This document shows positions 33,938 through 42,800 of a stretch of DNA of 64,000 nt, piece by piece (within the stretch, counting starts at the first letter, position 1; the number at the start of each line of letters is the position of its first letter). The stretch comes from Pseudomonas rubra (GTDB lineage Bacteria > Pseudomonadota > Gammaproteobacteria > Pseudomonadales > Pseudomonadaceae): contig NZ_JAMDGZ010000048.1 of assembly GCF_028656935.1 (NCBI RefSeq), forward strand, positions 124,001-188,000, in the 5' to 3' direction. The position numbers were made by a program, and so were the translations under genes. The notes below the pieces were generated by a model. That model did no database searches and was not told the origin of the DNA. It saw nothing but the letters and a program-made list of their open reading frames with translations.

Positions 33938-34894
33938 TCAGGGGCGGCGTTTGAGGGTATCGGAGGGCAGTTCGCCGAACAGCGACTTGTAGTGTTCCGA
34001 GAAGCGCCCGAGGTGGACGAAGCCATAATCCATGGCCAGCTCGGTGATGTTGCGGACCTTGCAACCGGGGTCGCTGAGGCTTGCGCGGATGCGCTCGAGT
34101 TTCTGCTGGCGGATATACAGCTTGGGCGTGGTACGGGCGTTACGCTCGAACAACGCATACAGCGAACGCAGGCTCATGCTCGCCTGCTGCGCCAACTGCT
34201 CGCTGCAGATGTCCTGCTTGAGGTTGGCGCTGATGTACTCGGCAATGCGCTCGAAGGATGCCGCCTGGCTGCTCAGCGCTTCACGGCTGACGTTGGTGTG
34301 CATCAGGGTCAGCAGCTTGCTGGCGACGATCTGGCTGTAGTGTTCCTGCACCCGCAGCATCGGTTCGCTGCTTTCGGCCTCCTGGCAGACCATCGCCAGC
34401 AGCCCGGCAAAACCCTCCAGCGCCAGCAACTGATAGTGGTGCTCGACAAAGCGCACCCCCTCCCCCGGGCGTTGCCAGCGCTGTTCATCACACACCGATT
34501 CGAGCAGGCGGGTGGGCAGTTTGAGGATGAATTTTTCGCAATCGGCGGAATAGGCCAGGTCGACTGGCTCGTCCGGATTGATCAGCAGCAGCCCACCTGG
34601 ACTGAGCAGGCGCTCTTCACGGCCACGGCGCCAGAGGCAATGGCCGCGTAACAGGATTTGCAGGTGGAATACGTTTTCCAGCGCCGGGGACATGACCCGC
34701 ACATCGGCGCCATAGCTGATGCGGCACAGGTCGAGGCTGGCGAACTTGCGATGGTTGAGGTACGCCTCGGGATGCCCATAGCGGGGCAGGCGGATGCAAT
34801 GAGGGCCGACATGCTGGTTGACATAGGTCGACACTGCATGAGGGTCTGCATGCTCGAACACCCGGCTGCGTTCGCTGAGCAGGGGACTGTCCAT
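33938..34894 (-). CDS. benR: AraC/XylS-family activator BenR
   Basis: 318 residues from the ATG at 34894 (MDSPLLSERSRVFEHADPHA). N-terminal XylS-like effector/dimerisation domain with NHRKFASLDLCRISYGADVR and SADCEKFILKLP, and C-terminal double helix-turn-helix (about 205-318: QLAQQASMSLRSLYALFERN, ITELAMDYGFVHLGRFSEHY). Activates benABC with benzoate as effector. The gene lies directly upstream of the benA boxes on the same strand. Confidence 0.95.
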   Translation of the reverse strand: MDSPLLSERSRVFEHADPHAVSTYVNQHVGPHCIRLPRYGHPEAYLNHRKFASLDLCRISYGADVRVMSPALENVFHLQILLRGHCLWRRGREERLLSPGGLLLINPDEPVDLAYSADCEKFILKLPTRLLESVCDEQRWQRPGEGVRFVEHHYQLLALEGFAGLLAMVCQEAESSEPMLRVQEHYSQIVASKLLTLMHTNVSREALSSQAASFERIAEYISANLKQDICSEQLAQQASMSLRSLYALFERNARTTPKLYIRQQKLERIRASLSDPGCKVRNITELAMDYGFVHLGRFSEHYKSLFGELPSDTLKRRP

Positions 34895-34982
34895 ACCAGG
34901 GAACTCGTTGTAGTTATGCGGCCAGTCTAAGCGATAGCACTGGCCGGCGGCCAACCATGGGATGGACGGTGTGTTTGCAAAA

Positions 34983-35010
34983 GCATCACGGGGCGAGCCC
35001 GCTACAACAG
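34983..35010. repeat. Single REP arm over the porin stop codon
   Basis: GCATCACGGGGCGAGCCCGC followed by TACAACAG resembles the downstream arm of the uvrD REP pair. It overlaps the last codons of the porin gene. Confidence 0.55.
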
Positions 35011-36255
35011 GGTCCAGGTGTAACTGAGGATCACCCGGTTCTCATCGATGTCCGAGCGGTAGTTGGAGCGCGCCATGGCGTTGCGCAGGCGTATCCCCAA
35101 GCCCTTGAACACGCCACTTTGCACGGCATAGCCCAGATCGAAATCACGCTCGTGTTCCTTGCCCTCAAAGCCCCGTCCGGTATCGACGTTGTCGCCTTTG
35201 AGGTAGCGCACGGTCGCAGTCAGCCCGGGTATGCCCATGGCGACGAAGTCATAGTCATAACGCACCTGCCAGGATCGCTCGTCGGTATAGGCGAACTCGT
35301 AGGTCGGCACTTCGTTGCCCAGCGGCGAGATGTTCGGGAACACCCGTGGGAAAGCGTTTTCACCATAGATCGCCTGGTAACCGACGCTGAAGGTGTGGCC
35401 GCCATGCTTGGCCGACAGCAGCGAATAGAACGCCTGGTTGTCGATATCGCCAATGCGCGCCTCGCCCTGTTCGTTGGCCGTGAAGTAGCCAAGGTTGGCG
35501 CCCAGGGTCCAGTCGCCCATGGGCTGGCTGTGTTTGAGGCCGACAAAGCCCTGTTGATAGATATCTTCCAGACGTCCGTACCAGAGGCTGGCGGTGGTGC
35601 GATTGGCATTGAAACTGTAGTCGCCACCGGCATAGTTGAAGGCATCACTGTCGGACTGGCGCTGGGGCAGGTGGCCGAGCATAGCGATCATTTTTTCGTC
35701 ACCGGCTTCGTTGCGCAGGCTGGTTGAGCTCAGGTGACCGGCCTGCAGGGTAAAGCCGCTGATCTCGGCAGAGGTCAGGCTGACGCCCTGGTAGGTAGGC
35801 GGCAGCAGGCGCGAGTCGTTGTATTGCAGGATCGGCAGATTGGTCTGCAACTCACCGACTTTCAGCTCGGTCTTTGAGTAGCGCATTTTCAACGTGGCGC
35901 CGACCCGGCTGTAGTCATCGGCGGCGCGACCATCGTCCTGCACCGGCAGCAAGCCGGTGCCGGTTCGGTCCGGGCTACTGTCGAGCTTGAGGCCGAGCAG
36001 GCCAATGGCATCGACGCCAAAGCCAAGGGTGCCGGGGGTATAACCGGACTTGAAGTTGAAGATGAAACCCTGGCCCCATTCCTCGGCCTTGGACTGCTGA
36101 TTGGCCCCAACGATGCCGGAAAAGTCGCGGCTGAAGTAATAGTTGCGCGCTTGCAGGGTAGCGCTGGCGTCCTTGATGAAGCCAGACTCGGCGGCGCTGG
36201 CGCCGAAACTCAGGGCGCAGAGGGACAGCAACCCGTAGCGTGGGAAGTTGTTCAT
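35002..36255 (-). CDS. OprD-family outer-membrane porin, benzoate-linked (BenF-like)
   Basis: 417 residues from the ATG at 36255. Signal peptide MNNFPRYGLLSLCALSFGAS (cut at ASA|AES), then an OprD-type barrel: FIKDASATLQARNYYFSRDF, YTPGTLGFGVDAIGLLGLKL, ending with the outer-membrane signature SYTWTLL. OprD-family channels take up small carboxylates. It begins 16 bp after benK, so the two probably form one operon for outer- and inner-membrane benzoate uptake. BenF versus another aromatic-acid porin cannot be decided without alignment. Confidence 0.88.
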   Translation of the reverse strand: MNNFPRYGLLSLCALSFGASAAESGFIKDASATLQARNYYFSRDFSGIVGANQQSKAEEWGQGFIFNFKSGYTPGTLGFGVDAIGLLGLKLDSSPDRTGTGLLPVQDDGRAADDYSRVGATLKMRYSKTELKVGELQTNLPILQYNDSRLLPPTYQGVSLTSAEISGFTLQAGHLSSTSLRNEAGDEKMIAMLGHLPQRQSDSDAFNYAGGDYSFNANRTTASLWYGRLEDIYQQGFVGLKHSQPMGDWTLGANLGYFTANEQGEARIGDIDNQAFYSLLSAKHGGHTFSVGYQAIYGENAFPRVFPNISPLGNEVPTYEFAYTDERSWQVRYDYDFVAMGIPGLTATVRYLKGDNVDTGRGFEGKEHERDFDLGYAVQSGVFKGLGIRLRNAMARSNYRSDIDENRVILSYTWTLL

Positions 36256-36271
36256 GGTTGTGGTGCTCTTT

Positions 36272-37618
36272 TTATTGTTGTTCTGGTGAGAATTGCGGTG
36301 CGGCGACCCGACTTGCCCCGCGATGGCCACGACTGGCAAACACCATCATCGCCACCGCCGCCACCGCTCCAGGCACGGCAAAGGCCATGAAATTCAGCGC
36401 CAGCGGCAGCTGAATCCCCAGCAACATCCCTCCCAGAATCGGCCCGACAATCGCCCCGCTACGACCGATACCAGAGGCCCAGCCCAAACCTGTCGAACGA
36501 ATCCCCATGGGGTAATACTGGGCCACGCAGGCATAGGCCAGAATCTGTGTACCGATGGTGGTCGCGCCGGCAATCCCGATCAGCAGGTACAACACCGGCG
36601 TCGGGCTCTTGAAGCCAAGCAGGCTGATCGACAACGCCGCCACGGCGAAGAACACCACTAGCACCCGCTCAAGTTTGAAGCGGTCACCAATCCAGCCGCC
36701 GCCCACCGCGCCAAAGATCGCGCCGAAGTTCAGCACCAGCAAAAACGCCAGGCTCGAACCCAGGCCGTAACCGGCGTTGCTCATCAGTTTGGGCAACCAG
36801 GAATTAAGCGCGTAGACCATCAACAGGCAGCAGAAAAAGGCGACCCAGAGCATCAACGTGCTCAGCGCCCGGCCTTCGTGAAACAGCTGCGGCACCGAAC
36901 CACCGGCGTGGGTGCCGGTCACCACCTCCAGGCGGTCTCCCGCTTGTGCCTGGTAGCTCGGCTCGACCCGCTGCAGCAACTGGCTGGCCTGCTCGGTACG
37001 GCCCTGGCGTACCAGAAAACCCAGGGACTCGGGCAAATAGCGCAGGATCAATGGCAGCAACAGCAAGGGAATGACCGCCACATAGAACACCGACTGCCAA
37101 CCGAAAGCCGGCAGCAGGACGATCCCAAGCCCAGCCGAGAGCATGCCGCCCACCGAGTAGCCACTGAACATGATCGCCACCAGGGTGCTGCGCATGCGCT
37201 TGGGCGCATATTCATTCATCAACGCCACCACGTTGGGCATCACCCCGCCGATGCCAAGGCCTGCCAGAAAGCGACAAATGCCAAACTCGGTGGGGTTGCG
37301 GGCAAAGCCGTTGATCACGGTGAAGCCACTGAAAAGAATCACGCAAATGGTGATGGCTTTCTTGCGCCCAATCCGGTCCGACAACGGGCCGAACACCAGG
37401 GCACCGAACATCATGCCAAACAATGCATAGCTGCCCAGTGCACCGGCTTGCAGCGGGGTCATGCCCCACTCCTGCATCAAGGCCGGCAGCACCACGCCGT
37501 AAATGACCAGATCGTAGCCGTCGAAGATGATGATCAGCGCGCACCAGAACAGCACACGCCAGTGAAAGGAATTGAACTTCGCCTGATCGATCAGGCTATT
37601 GATATCGATCGCTCGCAT
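36272..37618 (-). CDS. benK: MFS benzoate transporter BenK
   Basis: 448 residues, aromatic acid:H+ symporter family, 12 membrane helices. Seen: DGYDLVIYGVVLPAL (helix 1 with the DGxD motif), GPLSDRIGRKKA in the 2-3 loop, and a second loop motif GDRFKLERV. The start MRAIDINSLIDQAKFNSFHW fits BenK. PcaK and other AAHS members are alternatives, but the benzoate context favours BenK. It has its own pair of BenR-like boxes upstream. Confidence 0.9.
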   Translation of the reverse strand: MRAIDINSLIDQAKFNSFHWRVLFWCALIIIFDGYDLVIYGVVLPALMQEWGMTPLQAGALGSYALFGMMFGALVFGPLSDRIGRKKAITICVILFSGFTVINGFARNPTEFGICRFLAGLGIGGVMPNVVALMNEYAPKRMRSTLVAIMFSGYSVGGMLSAGLGIVLLPAFGWQSVFYVAVIPLLLLPLILRYLPESLGFLVRQGRTEQASQLLQRVEPSYQAQAGDRLEVVTGTHAGGSVPQLFHEGRALSTLMLWVAFFCCLLMVYALNSWLPKLMSNAGYGLGSSLAFLLVLNFGAIFGAVGGGWIGDRFKLERVLVVFFAVAALSISLLGFKSPTPVLYLLIGIAGATTIGTQILAYACVAQYYPMGIRSTGLGWASGIGRSGAIVGPILGGMLLGIQLPLALNFMAFAVPGAVAAVAMMVFASRGHRGASRVAAPQFSPEQQ

Positions 37619-37701
37619 GAGGCGTGTCTCTTTTGTTGTTGTTATCGAAACCCGAATGGCGATACCTGTCGGGCGCAGGGCCAGGCAGTGTTCGCAGGAT
37701 C

Positions 37702-37764
37702 AGGTTAGGAGCAGCGGCGAGGCGCCAATAGCCGTTTCCTGCGAATCGCTATCCGGATTGCGCA
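37702..37764 (-). promoter_or_regulatory. benK promoter: two diverged BenR-like boxes and -10
   Basis: On the minus strand TGCGCAATCCGGATA (37750-37764) and CGCAGGAAACGGCTA (37729-37743) each match TGCA-N6-GGNTA with one base changed in the TGCA part and start 21 bp apart. TAACCT (37702-37707) follows after exactly 21 bp. Box spacing, gap and hexamer equal those of the benA promoter. Confidence 0.8.
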
Positions 37765-37779
37765 GGGGCTGACGAGCGT

Positions 37780-38736
37780 TCAGCGATGACGTTTGAAGGT
37801 GACCGAAGGCAGCTCGCCGAAGCGCTGGCGATAGCTTTCGGCGAAGCGGCCCAGGTGCAGGAAGCCGTAATCCAGGGCGATTTCGGTGACATTGCGCACC
37901 GGGCTGGACGGGTCCTGCAGGGCCGCGTGTATACGTGCAAGCTTGCGCTGGCGCACGTAGCCCTTGGGCGACAGGCCAGCATGACGCTCGAACAGCGAGT
38001 ACAACGAACGCTCGCTGACCCGCGCCACCGTCATCAACTGGCTGACACCGATGTCCTGATGCAGGTTGGCATCGATGTAGGCGGCCAGTTGTTCAAACGA
38101 GTGGGCCTGCAGCCCCGGCTCACATCGATCGATGTTGTTACCCAGCAGGCTGAGCAATTTGCTGGCGACAATCTGCTCGTAATGCTTTTGCACTTGAGGC
38201 AACGACTGGGTGTTTTCGGCTTCTTCGCACACCAGCCTCAGCAAGCCGATAAACCCCTCCAGTGCACCCGTGGCATGCCGCGCACTGGCAAAACGGATAC
38301 CGCCTTCGGGCAGTTGCCAGCGCTGTTCCAGGCAGGCCTGCTCGAGCTGGCTGGCCGGCAGTTTGAGGATAAATTTCTCGCAGTCGGCCGAATAGGTGAG
38401 GTCCACCGGATCATCCGGATTGATCAGTAGCAACTCGCCCGGTACGTAGTGATGTTCATCGCCGCGACAGCTTGAATGGCAGTGGCCTTTGAGCAGGATC
38501 TGCAGGTGATACAGGCTGCCCAGCGCCGGAGAAGTAATCCGCGCCCTGCCACCATAGCTCAAGCGGCAGAGGTCGAGGCTGGCGAACTTGCGATGGTTGA
38601 TGCTCGCCTGCAGGTCACCGCTGCGTGGCAGGCGCAGGCTATGGCCGCCGACATGCTGGTTGACGTAGTCGGACACCGCATAAGGGTCGGCACGCTGGAA
38701 CACACGGCTGCGTTCGCTCAACAGTTGGCTGCTCAT
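37780..38736 (-). CDS. Second BenR-like AraC/XylS-family regulator
   Basis: 318 residues, MSSQLLSERSRVFQRADPYA. It is similar to BenR along its whole length: NHRKFASLDLCRLSYGGRAR and the identical SADCEKFILKLP in the sensor domain, and VTEIALDYGFLHLGRFAESY in the second HTH. A paralogue rather than a fragment. Its gene stands to benK as benR stands to benA: same strand, with the paired boxes just after the stop codon. Probably activates benK and the porin, and perhaps cross-regulates benA. The effector may be benzoate or a related acid. Confidence 0.88.
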   Translation of the reverse strand: MSSQLLSERSRVFQRADPYAVSDYVNQHVGGHSLRLPRSGDLQASINHRKFASLDLCRLSYGGRARITSPALGSLYHLQILLKGHCHSSCRGDEHHYVPGELLLINPDDPVDLTYSADCEKFILKLPASQLEQACLEQRWQLPEGGIRFASARHATGALEGFIGLLRLVCEEAENTQSLPQVQKHYEQIVASKLLSLLGNNIDRCEPGLQAHSFEQLAAYIDANLHQDIGVSQLMTVARVSERSLYSLFERHAGLSPKGYVRQRKLARIHAALQDPSSPVRNVTEIALDYGFLHLGRFAESYRQRFGELPSVTFKRHR

Positions 38737-38830
38737 GGGCCGGCCTCATTGTTATTTTGGTTCGACGATATCCACAGGGTCTGCTTATCCACACCCTCAG
38801 CAGCTTGCGCCAGCGCCAGCAGGCAGTCCA

Positions 38831-38866
38831 ATATCCGTTGGGTAGGCAACCATACCCTGGAGGTAT
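38831..38866 (+). promoter_or_regulatory. CatR/BenM-type boxes at the LysR gene start
   Basis: ATACCCTGGAGGTAT (38852-38866) is an exact ATAC-N7-GTAT box, the consensus recognised by BenM/CatM/CatR proteins, and it includes the GGAGGT ribosome-binding site of the LysR gene. A weaker copy, ATATCCGTTGGGTAG (38831-38845), lies 21 bp upstream. Occupancy would repress the gene itself and could reach the divergent AraC promoter. Confidence 0.65.
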
Positions 38867-38867
38867 C

Positions 38868-39752
38868 ATGGAACTGCGTCATCTGCGCTACTTCCGGGTG
38901 CTCGCGCAAACCCTCAATTTCACCCGCGCCGCCGAACAGCTGCACATCGCCCAGCCGCCCTTGAGCCGGCAGATCCGTCAGCTGGAAGACCTCCTCGGAG
39001 TGCAATTGCTCGAACGCGGCCGGCCCTTGCGCCTGACCGAGGCCGGGCGGTTTTTCCATGAGCAGAGCGCCGCCCTGCTCGATCAGCTTGAACAGATTGC
39101 CGACGGCACCCGACGCATCGCCAACAGCGAACGGCAGTGGCTGCGCATCGGCTTTGCGCCGTCGACGCTCTATGACTTGCTCCCCGAATTGATCCGCCAG
39201 TTGCGGCGCAACGAGGAACTGGAGCTGGGCCTGCAGGAAATGATTACTCTGCAGCAGGTCGAAGCGCTCAAAGCCGGGCGCATCGATATCGGCTTTGGCC
39301 GTATCCACATCCAGGATCCGGCCATCGAGCAGGTGCTGCTGCGCGAGGAAGCATTGGTGGTTGCCCTGCCCTGCGGCCACCCGCTGCTCGGTCAGCCCCT
39401 GGATCTCAAACGCCTGGCCGACGAGCCGTTTGTGCTCTACCCGGCCAACCCACGACCGAGCTACGCCGATCACATCTCGGCTCTGTTCACAGCCCAAGGT
39501 GTCAACATCAAAGTTGTGCAGTGGACCAACGAACTGCAGACCGCATTGGGCTTGGTCGCCGCTGGTCTGGGGATAACGTTGGTGCCAGCGTCCGTGCAAA
39601 ACCAGCACCGCGCCGACATTGTTTTTGCACCGTTGCCTGAAAAGACCGCGGTGTCACCGATCATTCTCAGCCGCCGGGCTGGGGATAACTCGCCACAGGT
39701 CAGGCAGTGTCTGAATTTGGTAGAACTGATGAAAGCCGGCCCCCAGGGCTGA
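38868..39752 (+). CDS. catR: LysR-family regulator CatR
   Basis: 294 residues from the ATG at 38868. The start MELRHLRYFRVLAQTLNFTR AAEQLHIAQPPLSRQ is the CatR/BenM subgroup signature and the effector domain contains PSTLYDLLPELIRQL. CatR activates cat genes with cis,cis-muconate. Here no cat gene is divergent: catBCA lie 8.7 kb away inside the ben operon and have no visible CatR box of their own, so its target is uncertain. BenM-like function on the divergent AraC gene is an alternative. Its last codons form part of a hairpin. Confidence 0.82.
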   Translation: MELRHLRYFRVLAQTLNFTRAAEQLHIAQPPLSRQIRQLEDLLGVQLLERGRPLRLTEAGRFFHEQSAALLDQLEQIADGTRRIANSERQWLRIGFAPSTLYDLLPELIRQLRRNEELELGLQEMITLQQVEALKAGRIDIGFGRIHIQDPAIEQVLLREEALVVALPCGHPLLGQPLDLKRLADEPFVLYPANPRPSYADHISALFTAQGVNIKVVQWTNELQTALGLVAAGLGITLVPASVQNQHRADIVFAPLPEKTAVSPIILSRRAGDNSPQVRQCLNLVELMKAGPQG

Positions 39753-39762
39753 AGGCCGGCTT
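39733..39762. terminator. Hairpin at the catR/hcnC convergence
   Basis: AAGCCGGC and GCCGGCTT form an 8 bp stem around the catR stop codon (loop about 14 bp). There is no long T run. It probably separates the convergent catR and hcnC transcripts. Confidence 0.5.
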
Positions 39763-39770
39763 ATCCACAA

Positions 39771-41027
39771 TCAGGCCAGGGCGGCCTGGTTGTTTTCCAC
39801 AGCCAGCAAGTCAAAACGCTGGGCCAGGAACGGGGTGATGTCCAGCGGCAGAGTTTCCTGGTGCAGGACCTTGTCGATCAGCACCCCGGTGATGGCCGAG
39901 GTGAGGATGCCAGTACGAAAGTGTCCACAGGCATTCAGGTAACCGCTGACTTCAGAGACCGGTCCCAGAATCGGCAACTCATCCGGCGAGCCCGGGCGCA
40001 AGCCGGCCCAAGTGCGCTTGAGGTTGATCTGCGCAAGCTCAGGCACGCAGCGAACCGCGCCCTGAACCAGGCCGTTGATTTCCGGGAAGGTGTTGCTGAC
40101 GTCGAAGCCTTTGTCTTCGGTGGTGCTGCCGATGAGAATTTCGCCGTTGTCCTTCTGCGCCATGTAGCAGTCACTGGTGGTCAGGCAGCCTTGCAGCAGC
40201 TTGGGCATGCGTTCGGTGAGGATGATCTGGCCTTTGACCGGCGTGACCGGTATTCGCAGGCCGGTGGCCCATTCGCTCAAATCCGCAGCCCAGGCACCGG
40301 CGGCGTTGATCAGAGTGTCGCAGTGGAAAGTGCCCTCTTCGGCGGTTTGCACAGCGCTGACCCGCGAGCCCTGGTGCAGCACACCGGTAATATTGGTGTT
40401 GTGGAACAGGTCGACGCCGTTCTGCCGCGCCGCTTCCATATACGAATCGGCCAGGCGGAACGGGCTGACCTGGTGATCGCAGAGGAACTCCAGGGCGCCA
40501 TGGGCCTGATGGCTGACCGCAGGTTCCGCTTGGCGCAGGGCCTCACGGTCAAGCCAGCGAACCTGGTCGGCCAGGTGCGGAATCTGCGCAACGATGTGTT
40601 CGGCGTACATCCGGTCTTCATCGTCGTAGATCACATACTTGAGGCCGGTGCGCTCGAACTTGAAGTCCATGCCGTGACGGTCGATCAACTCGCGGTGCAG
40701 CTGTGGATAAAGTGCATTGGACTGCAAGGCGAAGTCGAAGAACGACTGCGGCAGGATATGCGGTGTGCTCGAATCCACCGCTACCGCTGCGCCATGGGCC
40801 TCGCGCTTGTGCTTGGCCGACATCATGCGAAAGAAGATCACCCCGCAGCCCAGCCCTACCGACTCACCAATCGCCCACAGGCCGCCGGCCGACGCACGGG
40901 TGGCGTTGCCCGGGCGTTTGGCATCGATCAGGGCGATCTTCAGGTTCTTGCGCTTGGACAACTGGTAGGCGCACGACGCACCGATCACACCACCGCCGGC
41001 GATGACCACATCATAGGTTCTGTTCAT
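39771..41027 (-). CDS. hcnC: Hydrogen cyanide synthase subunit HcnC
   Basis: 418 residues, FAD-dependent DAAO-type oxidoreductase: start MNRTYDVVIAGGGVIGASCA with the dinucleotide fold, GLWAIGESVGLGCGVIFFRM, and C-terminal GLRPGSPDELPILGP. With HcnA and HcnB it oxidises glycine to HCN and CO2 at the cell membrane. The lengths of the trio (104, 464, 418) and the order A-B-C match Pseudomonas hcnABC. The related D-hydroxyproline dehydrogenase trio is the main alternative. Confidence 0.9.
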   Translation of the reverse strand: MNRTYDVVIAGGGVIGASCAYQLSKRKNLKIALIDAKRPGNATRASAGGLWAIGESVGLGCGVIFFRMMSAKHKREAHGAAVAVDSSTPHILPQSFFDFALQSNALYPQLHRELIDRHGMDFKFERTGLKYVIYDDEDRMYAEHIVAQIPHLADQVRWLDREALRQAEPAVSHQAHGALEFLCDHQVSPFRLADSYMEAARQNGVDLFHNTNITGVLHQGSRVSAVQTAEEGTFHCDTLINAAGAWAADLSEWATGLRIPVTPVKGQIILTERMPKLLQGCLTTSDCYMAQKDNGEILIGSTTEDKGFDVSNTFPEINGLVQGAVRCVPELAQINLKRTWAGLRPGSPDELPILGPVSEVSGYLNACGHFRTGILTSAITGVLIDKVLHQETLPLDITPFLAQRFDLLAVENNQAALA

Positions 41028-41030
41028 GCT

Positions 41031-42425
41031 TCAGGCTTCCGTGCCAAGTTGCTGAAATGCGGAGAATGGAATCGGGTCGATCGGGAAGCGCGGCCGCAGC
41101 CAGCCGACGTCGGCACGCCCGGTGGCCTCGCGCAGACGGTCGCTACAATAGCCGACGCACATACGCCCCTGACAGTCGCCCATGCTCACCCGGGTGCGCA
41201 TCTTCAGCCCTGCCATGTCTTCGACGCCCTGCTCCAGGGCGCGATCGATATCGCTGCGTGTCACATGTTCGCAGCGGCAGATCACCGTGTCCGGCTGCGG
41301 CAGGTCGATCTGCTTGGTACCGCGGTGAGTGTAACGTTCTACACCCGCGCGAAAACGCTTGATCGCCGCCAACTGACCGAGGTATTTCTCGCGCAATTCA
41401 ATGGCCTGTTCAGCGTTGAGCACTTCACGTTGCAGCAGGATCGAAACCGCCGCGATGCGCCCGGTGAGCATCGCCGCTTCGCCACCGCGGATGCCGCCCA
41501 TGTCTCCCGCCAGGTGAATATGTGCCTGGCTGCTTTGCTGCCAGACGTTACTTTCCGGGCGCAGGTAGCCGTCTTCGTTGAAGCCGTGGTCCAGGCCCAG
41601 TTGCTGGCTGAGTTGCGTACGCGGAATGAAGCCGTAGCCCACCGCCAGGGTTTGCGCCGGTTCGCGTTGCGCGCGGCTCAGGTCCGGTTGCCAGTCATCG
41701 TCGTAGGGCGCCAGGGTCACCTCAGCCAGTTCGCCTTCGCCTTTGGCTTCGACAACACCCCAGCCGTAATACATGGGGATGCCATTGAGCTTCATGTAGC
41801 CGAGCATGCTCAGGCCATCGAGGAACAGCTGCGGCTTGTTCATCAGCGCCAGGCTTTCCCGAGCAATCTTGCTGAACGGGCACGCCTCATAGACACCGGC
41901 CACTTTCGCCCCGGCCGCGTGCAGTTGGCAGGCCACCAGGGGCAGCAACGGCCCGGTGCCGGCAATCACGGTGCTGCCCAGCGGCTTGACCACACCACTT
42001 TTGATCTGCAGTTGCAGGCCGCCGAGGAGCATGACACCCGGCAGTGTCCAGCCGGCGAAAGGTACGTTGCGTTCGTGGCAACCGGCCGACAGCAGCAGGT
42101 GGGAATAGTCGATTTCGTGCAGGGTTTCTTCGGCATCAAGCACCATCAAGCGCTGCTCGTCACCGCCCACCACACGGCTGTTCAGGCGTAGGTCAATGCG
42201 ATCGGCGCAGGCGGCAAAATCCTTGTGCAGTTTTTTCAGCGCCTTGCTGTAGCGAGCGCCCAGGTACCCGAGGTCGACGCCGCTGCGCAGCGGCCCGCGA
42301 AACACCACACCACCGGGGCGCGAGGCTTCATCGAAAAGCAGGCTGGAAACACCGTGGTTGGCCAGCTCGATCGCCGCCGCCATACCCGCCGAACCACCAC
42401 CGACAATCACTGGACGCAGGCTCAT
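41031..42425 (-). CDS. hcnB: Hydrogen cyanide synthase subunit HcnB
   Basis: 464 residues from the ATG at 42425. N-terminal FAD fold MSLRPVIVGGGSAGMAAAIE, second nucleotide motif VIAGTGPLLPLVACQL, and LAGDMGGIRGGEAAMLTGRI. A C-terminal Cys-rich segment (about residues 385-435: CRCEHV and DCQGRMCVGYC) probably binds a [2Fe-2S] cluster. Its start overlaps hcnA by 4 bp (ATGA) and hcnC follows after 3 bp, a tightly coupled operon. Confidence 0.9.
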   Translation of the reverse strand: MSLRPVIVGGGSAGMAAAIELANHGVSSLLFDEASRPGGVVFRGPLRSGVDLGYLGARYSKALKKLHKDFAACADRIDLRLNSRVVGGDEQRLMVLDAEETLHEIDYSHLLLSAGCHERNVPFAGWTLPGVMLLGGLQLQIKSGVVKPLGSTVIAGTGPLLPLVACQLHAAGAKVAGVYEACPFSKIARESLALMNKPQLFLDGLSMLGYMKLNGIPMYYGWGVVEAKGEGELAEVTLAPYDDDWQPDLSRAQREPAQTLAVGYGFIPRTQLSQQLGLDHGFNEDGYLRPESNVWQQSSQAHIHLAGDMGGIRGGEAAMLTGRIAAVSILLQREVLNAEQAIELREKYLGQLAAIKRFRAGVERYTHRGTKQIDLPQPDTVICRCEHVTRSDIDRALEQGVEDMAGLKMRTRVSMGDCQGRMCVGYCSDRLREATGRADVGWLRPRFPIDPIPFSAFQQLGTEA

Positions 42426-42736
42426 GGCGCCTCCTGCCCGGCAAAACGGTTGGTCCCGGTTTCGACCTGCATGCCCGGTTGCACCACGGTCTGGCAGGCG
42501 CGGCGCTTGGGCCGGCCGTTGATCGACACCAGGCAGCAATGGCACACGCCCATGCCGCAGAAAGCGCCGGTCAGTTGGCCGTGGTCATTACGCGCCACCT
42601 GGCGCAGGCCCACGGCATTGAGCACGCTGAGCACGGTTTCACCGGCGGCGACATCCACTGCCTGGCCGTTGAGTTCGATGGTCATGTCCGCCCGCGACAG
42701 GGGCTGGATATCTAGCTTTCGCTCCAGAGTCTGCAT
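42422..42736 (-). CDS. hcnA: Hydrogen cyanide synthase subunit HcnA
   Basis: 104 residues from the ATG at 42736 (MQTLERKLDIQPLSRADMTI). [2Fe-2S] ferredoxin-like protein with cysteines 60, 65, 68 and 81 in CGMGVCHCCLV and KRRACQTV. Electron-transfer subunit of HCN synthase. An RsmA-type GGA motif occupies the ribosome-binding site and a possible ANR box lies about 70 bp upstream, the two control layers known for hcn (Gac/Rsm and oxygen limitation). Confidence 0.9.
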   Translation of the reverse strand: MQTLERKLDIQPLSRADMTIELNGQAVDVAAGETVLSVLNAVGLRQVARNDHGQLTGAFCGMGVCHCCLVSINGRPKRRACQTVVQPGMQVETGTNRFAGQEAP

Positions 42737-42741
42737 AGCTT

Positions 42742-42753
42742 TTCGTCCGTGAA
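42742..42753 (-). promoter_or_regulatory. RsmA/RsmE binding site over the hcnA ribosome-binding site
   Basis: The mRNA reads TTCACGGACGAA with the GGA about 10 nt before the hcnA ATG, matching the CANGGANG consensus of Rsm proteins. No other Shine-Dalgarno-like sequence is present, so Rsm binding would block translation until Gac-controlled small RNAs remove the protein. Confidence 0.8.
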
Positions 42754-42800
42754 AAAGAAACATGGACTGCGCACACTAAGCCAAGCGTGCACTTGAACTA

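Noticed and set aside
39861..42191. Plus-strand 776-codon frame opposite hcnC and hcnB
   Set aside because: Antisense shadow; the minus-strand genes have coherent motifs and 3-4 bp operon junctions.
39771..42736. D-hydroxyproline dehydrogenase (lhp) instead of hcnABC
   Set aside because: No proline racemase, permease or other hydroxyproline genes are nearby. Subunit lengths and N termini fit Hcn better, and the Rsm site supports it. Kept as an alternative.
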